From contig CM018695.1 in NCBI GenBank assembly GCA_009363875.1, positions 45,627,935 to 45,691,934 of the forward strand: 64,000 nucleotides of DNA, read 5' to 3'. Shown here piece by piece: positions 56,038 to 64,000 of this stretch. The number at the start of each line of letters is the position of its first letter. The first letter of the stretch is position 1. This DNA is from Mikania micrantha. Taxonomy: Eukaryota > Streptophyta > Magnoliopsida > Asterales > Asteraceae. Made by a program: the position numbers and the translations under genes. The notes under the pieces are model-generated. The model made no database searches. It was not told the DNA's origin and worked only from the letters and a program-made list of their open reading frames with translations.

Positions 56038-56042
56038 GATGG

Positions 56043-56613
56043 TCCAAGGGGGTTATCCCCAAGGAAACTGTTATGCTCAAGTCAGTAATAAATACAAAAT
56101 AGTGACATGTATAACATATAAACATGTAAAGAAGTATATGAAGATGAATAATGAGAGCCTATTTTGGAAATATGCGTATGATGCTTACTAATGTTAATAA
56201 TAAGAGAGGAACAGTAAGAAATATATTCCCAGCATGAAAGAAGAACAAATCATTAACCAGACAATGATCTCGAAGTCTTGCTAGAGGTGAACAAAGATAG
56301 GGAGATCGTAAACAAGCATGTTATCTTGACAGAGGAATAAAGAGAGAGTGGAAGCTAAGTGTGGGTTTTCACTTGCAAATGCGATACTTCAAATGTTCAA
56401 GGTTCCTCTCTATTTATAGAGGGCCCGTCTATTTATAGAGGGGAATGGGCTTTACTTATCCTGGCTTAACCAAGCCTTTTAGTCCTTTCTAAGATTGGCA
56501 AGGTCATGCTTATGTATACAAATGTAAATAAATAAAGTTGGCTAGGCAAGCCCTTCTTAGGTTAGCAAAGGCCAGCCTGGTTAGGCATCCTACATCATCA
56601 GAACATACATAGA
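56043..56613 (-). repeat. LTR-like fragment X, remainder right of S
   Basis: With 12890-12899 it forms a segment TGTTAGATGG...CATCCTACATCATCA that begins TG and ends CA. The minus strand has CTATAAATAG boxes (near 56405 and 56430). Its left end coincides with the T2 breakpoint. No matching target duplication was found, so solo-LTR status is uncertain. Confidence 0.4.
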
Positions 56614-56654
56614 GTGGTTTGACAATATTTCAGATATGGAAGTAACATTTGGAG

Positions 56655-57150
56655 GTTTTCAAATGTTGGTTCGGTGTGGTTTTTATGATCCATCGAAGCC
56701 GAAACTAATGGTTGATTATTAGAATTTACGCTACGAAAACCGAATCAAATTCGGTTAAAGAGGTCAATATTGATTATATCAGTCATTTTCAAGGTGATTG
56801 TATTGAATATACTAATTTTGTAATAAATCTCGTTATTATCGTTTTGAAATGCTTTGAACCATTTGTAAACATATAAATGCAAGAAAGAAAATACATGAAA
56901 ATTATATCAAATACAAAAAAAATACATGAAAAATGGTTTAAATACATGAAAATGTATGAAAAATGCATGAAAATATAGTTATCGGTTCGGTTTCAGTCTT
57001 GGTAGATGCGCAAATCAAAACCGTAACTGAATGGCTCGATTTGGGCCTATCTTAAACGTAACATATTGGCTAAGTCGGTTTCAATTAATTTTAAGTTTAG
57101 TTTGCGGTTCGGTTTTTTTCGTTTATTGGTTTTGTATACTCACCCCTAGC
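56655..57150. repeat. TTCGGTT-rich MITE-like sequence
   Basis: Multiple GGTTCGGT and ACCGAA motifs and an end CACCCCTAG resembling the GGGGTGAG-type termini of plant MITEs. The left terminus is not clear. No gene in 56614-57373. Confidence 0.3.
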
Positions 57151-57373
57151 CACGGTTTTTTTTGGCTCTACACTTGACCTGATGGATGCTTGTAACTGTG
57201 TTAGGCACGTTATGTAATTTTTTAAAGTCTACGAGTTGATAAACAATTTGAAATGAGGTTTACATCATAAAAGCTTGAGAAAAATACATAATAATGGTGT
57301 AGAGGTGTCGAGCATGCAAGTGATGGGATTCCTGTGCTTCCACTATCACATGGAATATATATAAAAAGAGATA

Positions 57374-57779
57374 CAGTGTTTTGAAAACCGGACCGGGCCG
57401 GTCAGTTGGATCAGGAACCGGTGGGGTGGCCGGTCCAAAATAGCATGTGAATCGCCTTATCAAGAACCAGCTGGTTCAGCCAGTTCACTGGTCGGACCAA
57501 GAACGGGTTCACTGGTCGGACCAAGAACGGGTTCACTGGTCGAAACGGATTTAGTATTGTTTTGTTTTATGACTAAAATCCAATGAACAATACATTAAAA
57601 CCAAACCTTGTATTTTTTTAACTTGATTATGTTGTTTGAACGTTAATCATTATTGTTTAAATGTGTTTATAATTATATATTTTATAAAATATTTATTATG
57701 TCATCCGGTTCTTAAATCAAGTCTGACCAGTAACCAGTAAGACATCTGGTTCGACATCGGTTAGGGTTTGAAAACTTTG
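57374..57779. mobile_element. hAT-type MITE with internal 24-bp tandem repeat
   Basis: Ends CAGTGTTTTGAAAACC and GGGTTTGAAAACTTTG are imperfect inverted repeats. The flanking 8-mers AAGAGATA and GAGATATA agree at six positions. Rich in ACCGG and GGTC motifs. 2.7 copies of GTTCACTGGTCGGACCAAGA+ACGG lie at about 57483-57548. Confidence 0.5.
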
Positions 57780-57838
57780 GAGATATATAAGTAGCACTAT
57801 TTTCCAGCATCTCATCAAGAGTAGTATCTCAATAAGAA

Positions 57839-58164
57839 GGGGTGTTCATTTTCGGATATCCGATGATTCAGATAAAAATAATATCCAAAAAATTTCAGAT
57901 ATATCCGAACTCAGGAAAGAAATTAAACATTTTAAAAAATATATATATTTCAGATGTCTGAATATTCGAAAATTATCCGAATATGTAAAAATATAAATAT
58001 CACAAAATTATCCATAATATCCGAACAAATATCTGAATATCCGAAAAATTATCCGAAATATCTGAAATTTTTAAAATAGGTATCCGAATCCTAATTTCCG
58101 GATATCTGAATTTTTTAGATATTTGAGATTTGGATTATCGGATAGGGATTTTTTTGAACATCCC
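57839..58164. mobile_element. TIR element rich in TATCCGAA
   Basis: Ends GGGGTGTTCA and TGAACATCCC. The inner parts include TATCCGAT on one side and ATCGGATA on the other. AT-rich with about ten ATCCGAA or TTCGGAT motifs. No clear target duplication. Confidence 0.5.
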
Positions 58165-58316
58165 TTATGCATCAATGGGTTACAATAATGATGGAATACA
58201 TTGCAAGGTTCACAAGGTTGACTATTTTTTCTTGAACATTTTAGAGGAACCACACAACACACTAGTGAAAGCTAACAAACTTAAAGTGTTTGAAATGTAT
58301 ACAAAGTTGATTGTAA

Positions 58317-59972
58317 GACCATGGGGTATGCCTTTTGGTCCAACCACTCGACATATGCACCACGTAGGAACCCACCACAACCACCCACTTCACAAAAAGT
58401 GGTGGAAATGTCCCTTGGTCCAACCACTTCACATCATATTTTTTTAAAATTAAATAAGTAGATATAATTAATCATAAATTAAAAAAATTACATAAAATTA
58501 TTAATAAAAATTACAAATTAATTAAAAAAGTTAATTATCTCTATATTTATTTCAAATTTTTTCCTTCCCCCGCTCGACAATTTCACGGTCGACCCCGGTT
58601 AAGTGGTCGGTATTGGTGAATAAAAGTTGTAACTCTACCAACCATTGACGTTCCCGTTTTAATTCGATAAAGTCACCGATTCGTTGAGATAGGTTTTCCA
58701 TTCCTTGGTTATAATCCGAGGTCGTTTGAGATGAAAAGCTCCGTCTCGCCTTTGCTCGGTCGGCCTTTGCACGATCTCTCCCAATCGGACGGGTCAAATC
58801 CTCTATCTCATCTTCGTCTTCTTCTACTTCATCGAGCTCGTTTAGATTAATTTGAACTCGAGCATCCGACGAGCAGGGCTATCGGTAGATGATGCTTTTG
58901 ATCGTTTTGAGGCCGACGGTTGAACAGTTGGGATTATAACCCAGTTAGGACATTTTCACATAATCTCCCAACTCCGTTTAAGCGTGAAGGGGGCGTTAAA
59001 CTCTTGCCGGAATTGATCGACCACTTCACTCTCGATCATTATGTCGCTTTGGCCGCTCCAGCGAGTTTGCCATTTTTGGGAATAAATCTCGTTGAACCTT
59101 TTAACCTTTCGGTTAATGTCCCGCCATTTGCTAGAGATCATATCGTTTGTACGATACTCCCCACGACCCATGGCTTGGAAAAAATTACTTCGGACATTAC
59201 TCCAGAAGTCCGGTTCTTTTTTTGTTACGACCTATAAACAATATATAAAAAAATTAACAATTTTAAACAAATAAATTAACAATATTTAAAAAAAATTAAA
59301 AAGAAAGTGATTACCAACAATTGGGTCTTCCGATACATCGACCCAAGCTGTTGAAAATGCAAACTCCTCCTTCGTTGACCATTTTTCGATCCGGGTTGGA
59401 GCTACCACAACGGGTTCGGTATCCCCAACTTGTTTTTTTTATATGTTTACGCCTTTGTGTTGGTTGCGTGCTTGGACCGGCAAACGGTAGAAGTTGAGTC
59501 TCGGGTACAACTTCATCCTAAGATAGTTGAGAAAACCCGTGCGTTTTTTGACTCGAACCATATTCAACGAAGGTGTAAAACCCTTTTTGTGGACTCGATT
59601 TAAAACGCGGTTGATAACAATCTGAATAAAAAAAAGGATTCATTGGAGAACGATTAAAGAACCAATTCGATGGTGGGGTATTCGGGTTTCGGTTAGGTGG
59701 GGCGCTTGTAGTATTGGTTTGGTGTTTGCTTGGGATTTTTTGTTAAGAAAGTAGAAGTAATTTGAAATTTTGGAGTGCGAGATTTTTTGTGTTGAATGTG
59801 GTTTAAATAGGTATATTTTTAGTTTTTTAGTTTTTTTTAATGTGGTTAACGGTCAAATTGAGCTTCCAACGGTCATTTTAGCCGTTGCCCCACTCACGCC
59901 CAGCCCCCACGCCCGCCCACGCCCCAGAGGGGGCGGTGTTCAACGCTCACTCACCCGGCACACCGCTGGGTC
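58317..59972 (-). mobile_element. PIF/Harbinger-like element, no transposase
   Basis: Terminal inverted repeats GACCATGGGGTATGCC and (complement of the right end) GACCCAGCGGTGTGCC, flanked by TAA at 58314-58316 and 59973-59975. The 3-bp TAA/TTA site is typical of this superfamily. It carries a Myb/SANT-like gene remnant but no DDE transposase. Confidence 0.6.
58545..59650 (-). pseudogene. Myb/SANT-like (NAM-associated) protein remnant
   Basis: Minus-strand blocks: KWSTKEEFAFSTAWVDVSED near 59315-59385, then a GT...AG intron of about 95 bp (59235-59320, acceptor TTGTTTATAG), then FWSNVRSNFFQAMGRGEYRT and NDMISSKWRDINRKVKRFNE (about 59050-59215), then a C-terminal MTRPIGRDRAK part with KRERQW (58552-58797). 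This order matches proteins common in Asteraceae and annotated as Myb-like or NAM-associated, often tied to Harbinger elements. Stops (for example near 58950) and frame changes interrupt it. Confidence 0.6.
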
Positions 59973-59975
59973 TAA

Positions 59976-62900
59976 TAACCAAGTTTAAGAACATCACCTC
60001 AGGCTGCTAATACAGTTCAGATAATAGAGATGGCTAAGAAGATAATTAATATTGCTTGAGAGAACTAGAAAAGACATCATAATGGAAATAATCCTATCTC
60101 TTCTAGAAAAGAAAGAAGGTTCAATCATACCACAACCCTAATTGCCATACCCATATCCAGTCGTATCAGCCATCAAATTAAAGAGAAAATAATACTGATG
60201 GTTTGTCTCTTACATATAATCATTGTGCTAAACTACATAGAGATGAATACCATTACGTGACATGTGCTTGTTTTTAGTGTGGGGCCACATGACGAAACAT
60301 ACTAAAAAAGCAATTGCGCCACATAATATTGATAGATGAGTTTTATATTGACAACTAATGAGACATAATGCTACAAATAACAATTCATGATCATACTATT
60401 ATTGGAATAAGATGCCACTTACGACAAACAATGGTAGTTCGTAGTTAAGAGTTCCGTCGTTTTAATACTTACATGAATCATTATTCAAACTATCTTTTAG
60501 GGTTATTTTAGAAAGTGCCACTTGTAAGACAACTTTTTGTTACTGTGATTTGCTTGAAACCTTAGAAATAGTAATCTTATATACTAAACCTGCATTAATT
60601 AAAAAGGTTTAGTTTAAGCATATGAGGTGCTCAGGTAAGCTCAATTTCAAATTAGCAATTATCATTAAGGGGTAATAATTTTAACAAACTTAAATGTTTG
60701 AAAAAAAAGGAAAATAAAAATAATAATTTTAATGTAATAATAATTATAATAACAATGGTGTAATTATGATTCAACTAAATAATATATTTAAACTTTAGGG
60801 GTTGTTTAATTGAAAGTTTTTTAATGATTCCTCTTAATTAAGTAGTTGAGTTGTTTGGTAGTCTATTCACGAAAGCTTCGAATCATTCAAAAAAACTTTC
60901 AAATAAATAAGTTGAAGATACATACCGTAATCCCTAGGGTTTTATAAGTCGATTTTAAATTTAATCGTGTTCGATATGTACAAAACAAAGCCTCTTGGTA
61001 TGCAACGAACATTTGGATTTAAAAACACTTAAATAGATATACAAATATGCAAAGTATTAGTCACACACATATAAAATTTGTGAAGTTTTATAAATTTTAC
61101 ATAAAATAATAAAGATAGTAAATTTAATGAACCAATGTTGTATTTAACGGTATTATGTTTCAGTTTATTGAAAACTAAACCTCAAAATGATAAAACTAAG
61201 AGACCATGAGCGCCAACTGTGCAAAACCCGAAAACCCTCTACCTTTCTCCTTCCCGATCGTGTGTTCAAGGGCTAGCAGCCCCGGTTGCAACCTAAAACA
61301 TCTACAAACACTTACAAACTAGTTCTATAAAACCTTATAATTGATATTAAACATATAATAATGATAATTATAAACATTCTATAAAAGAAATAGGAACATA
61401 GAATGTTTATAAGGATATCTTTATGAGAAGGGAAAAAAAAGCTTTAGTTTATTAAGTGTAAAAAATAAATAAATGATGAAAGATGCAGGGGATAAGATGG
61501 ATAACTTGGAACGCAAGATAAGAGTGATTAAACCCTAAAATCCTTAAAAAGTTTCATTAAATTTCGGCCAAGAAGAAGAGAGAAAGAAAGAAGGGTGGAA
61601 TTCCCGTTTTTCTGATGACTCAGTCTCAAAGAACGGTTGATCCCAATTGATCTAACCGATGGAATGGCCTCATTTAATATGCTATTCTACACTCACATAT
61701 CTTGAACGTGACTGGAGGAAATTACGATCAAAGACTTATAGATATGTGTTATAGTGTCTCGAAGTAAGTTGATAGGACTAGGTTCTGAAAACAAAGTCGG
61801 AAAGAATGAATGATCCCCATTGATATAACCGTTGGATTGAGCCAAGTTTTGGATATCTTTCTAAACACTCGTTTATGGTTTCTTTCACCGTTTGGATTTG
61901 CCAAATATTACTTGGAGGTATGATTTCTATTGCCTTGAACGTGACTGTTTGATTTCCGAGTTGGATGATGCAGTTCCAAAGGATTGTCAATTCCTGGAGA
62001 TCCAACCGTCGGATTGTAACGATATTTGAACAGTAACTTTACAACACATAATTGATCGTACCAATGTAATTAACGATCTGGTTTCTATAAACTGTTTTCT
62101 TTATTCTGAGCAGATTGTGATAAGTTGTGAGCACGAAAAAAAAGGTCTTGATCGGTTATTTGGCAAAGAAATCGAGGTTTTAATATGATCCAAATCCTAA
62201 GGAAAGCTCATGATGTAAAAACTAATACAACAATGTACTCAGGTTTCATACCTTTTCATTCTCAAATGGTTCGTGTACGCGAACCGACCTCGTAAGGTAT
62301 AACCTCGTATCACAATCTTTATCGTATTATATTTACTCGTGTGTTAGTATTAATTATATTCATGACAAATTATTGAAAACTTATATATCAAACTACTTTT
62401 TTCAATTTTACAAAAATGTCATAAAGTTAAGATCTCATTGAATTATTTAATAGTATTTATAATAAAAATTATTTATATAAGATATCATTCAGTATTATTC
62501 TAGATACAAAACTTATATTTAAAAAAAATTCATCTAAGTTATTTAAATACATACTTTCCAAATTATTATTATAAACGTATTATGAAATACGTTTATATTT
62601 TATTTTATATGTAATATTAACATATTAATAATATTGAGGTTATAAATACATAAAACGTAAGATAAACAAACCATTCAAGTGTATTCCTTAGGAAATACTA
62701 AATCTATCTTTGCATGCATACAAACGATAGGGTAAAGCGTGATTTATGCACTCCATAAACACTAGAAAGGATATTTTTGCATAGCTAATAATATGTGAGT
62801 TTCTTCACACTCCCTTTTACATTCTTTCTTTTTTGGATGTTAGACATGTCTTATTCAAACTTTATTTATTCTATTATCCATTCAATCTTTAATGCAAGCC

Positions 62901-63109
62901 TTAGACCTAGTTAGCTTTATGTGTTAGATGCTAAGATTATACAATGTGTTGATTCTATGTGTGATTCTACGTGTGTTTTCAGTAAAGCAAGCTAGTACTT
63001 AGTAGGCTAAGATGTGTTAGACATCATCTTCGCATTGACTTTTGTCATTGTGTGAAAAAGGTGAAAAGTACACCTTGCAAACTTGTTTAAATACAAATGT
63101 TAATTTATA
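59976..63109. other. AT-rich intergenic sequence
   Basis: No coding region with recognisable domains on either strand. One loose internal repeat: AGAACGGTTGATCCCAATTG at 61630 resembles AGAATGAATGATCCCCATTG at 61803, and CTTGAACGTGACTG occurs near 61701 and 61935. The rest shows nothing I can name. Confidence 0.5.
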
Positions 63110-63117
63110 GTATTGCC

Positions 63118-63639
63118 CAATGTTGTAAGAATCGGTAGGCGCTAGGCGCCCATCTACTGTCTAATTTTTGGCCAAGGCGGTGCCTAGGCGCTAGGCGGTG
63201 CTAGGCGGCCTAGGCGGGATCTAGGCGGCCCAATCAGATTTTATTTTCTTTTTCTCTTTTTTGACTTTTTTTTACTTTTTTTTGACTTTTTTATGGTAAA
63301 AAGGGACCAATTTCTTGATTATTTAGACATTTCTCAACCAAAAATCTTTAATATGTCTCTGAAACATCGAATCCAGGCAGTTAACATCGAAATTTATCTC
63401 TAAACTTTGAACTCAGTGTTTAAGTTTGCACTTTAAAATACTTTTTTTAGTATATTTAAGTATATTTTTTAAAATTATTTGAAGTATTATATTAAATTAT
63501 TGATATTGATGTGTGTATATAATATATATTTGTAAAATTACATATAAAAATTCCAATCCGCCTAGCGCCGATTAATCCCGATTAATCTTTAGGCGGTACC
63601 TCGCCGCCCGACTAGCGCCTAACGACTTCTACAACCATG
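63118..63639. mobile_element. hAT-type MITE (AGGCGCTAGGCG family)
   Basis: 522 bp flanked by perfect 8-bp duplications GTATTGCC at 63110-63117 and 63640-63647. Inverted termini CAATGTTGTAAGAATCGGTA and, on the complement of the right end, CATGGTTGTAGAAGTCGTTA, both followed by GGCGCTAG. Short (AGGCGCTAGGCGG)n subrepeats at both ends, AT-rich middle, no ORF. Confidence 0.88.
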
Positions 63640-63647
63640 GTATTGCC

Positions 63648-64000
63648 ATACTTGAATTAACAGTTTGTATGGATAATTATTTGGACACAAGCTATTGTTA
63701 TTCATTCATTCATTTTTTTTATTCAAACATGTATTCATGCTATGCTAATGATACGTATTCTAGTTAGGCTATAGTTTGCATCCTATTTGTACTTATTATT
63801 TAAACTATGTGTGTGCTCTTACCAACTATGCAAATAGTTGACAAACTCTTTTTCTACATGTGTAACAGGATAAGATAATGTAACATCAGTGCCGGAAACG
63901 TACCGGAATAGTGATCTCAACAGTAACATGAACAGTAAATCAGGTACACATTTCAGCTGTTGTTCATATATCATTATCATTTCATGTATCATAGCATAGT
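63648..64000. other. AT-rich sequence, nothing recognised
   Basis: No ORF, repeat or RNA signal that I can support up to the window edge. Confidence 0.4.

Noticed and set aside
59770..59988. 72-codon plus-strand frame with Pro/Arg-rich end
   Set aside because: Covers the GC-rich right end of the Harbinger-like element and runs over its terminus.
61778..62005. 75-codon minus-strand frame as a gene
   Set aside because: No recognisable domain, AT-rich surroundings, and it overlaps a loosely repeated non-coding motif.

Overview
The window looks like a repeat-dense intergenic stretch of a plant nuclear genome. It is probably a eudicot, and I infer Asteraceae from the resemblance of the retroelement proteins, especially the third ORF of the Sirevirus, to sequences I remember from that family. 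I found no intact host gene, tRNA, rRNA or CRISPR array. About 56 of the 64 kb are LTR retrotransposons stacked inside one another. The last 8 kb are AT-rich sequence with decayed DNA transposons.

Layout. (1) 1-12889, minus strand: two near-identical Ty3/gypsy (chromovirus, Tekay/Del-like) internal regions, T1 (1-3918, cut by the window edge) and T2 (7658-12889), share one 3.7-kb LTR (3919-7657). (2) 12890-56613: a Russian doll. A 2.7-kb solo LTR (S, 12900-56037, duplicated site GATGG) holds a second-family Tekay element (T4, 14682-55083, site AATAG). The gag-proximal LTR of T4 holds a Ty1/copia Sirevirus (27855-54990, plus strand, site TAATT). The Sirevirus pol holds a complete, very young first-family Tekay element (T3, 32314-45690, site CTGCC). 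All four target-site duplications are exact 5-mers. Paired-LTR divergence falls with depth (T4 about 2-3 %, Sirevirus under 2 %, T3 about 0.2 % by eye), as expected for successive insertions. (3) 56614-64000: a hAT-type MITE with 24-bp tandem repeats, a second TIR element, a 1.66-kb PIF/Harbinger-like element (TAA sites) carrying a broken Myb/SANT-type gene, a 522-bp hAT MITE with a perfect 8-bp duplication, and AT-rich sequence in which I see no gene.

Coding content. T2 and T3 each keep an almost complete gag-protease-RT-RNase H-integrase-chromodomain polyprotein with one nonsense codon in different places. T4 has four stops and a frameshift. The Sirevirus has a coiled-coil gag with two zinc knuckles, a pol with several stops, and a long third ORF downstream of pol in two open blocks.

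The most unusual signal is non-coding. A roughly 110-nt hairpin cassette recurs up to three times in the leaders and once in each LTR of both Tekay families. Its arms differ in sequence from copy to copy but stay complementary, while short internal motifs stay constant. A second LTR hairpin shows the same behaviour. The Sirevirus carries dense arrays of a CpG palindrome (CATTCGGCCGAATG and variants) in its LTRs, leader and pol-ORF3 spacer.
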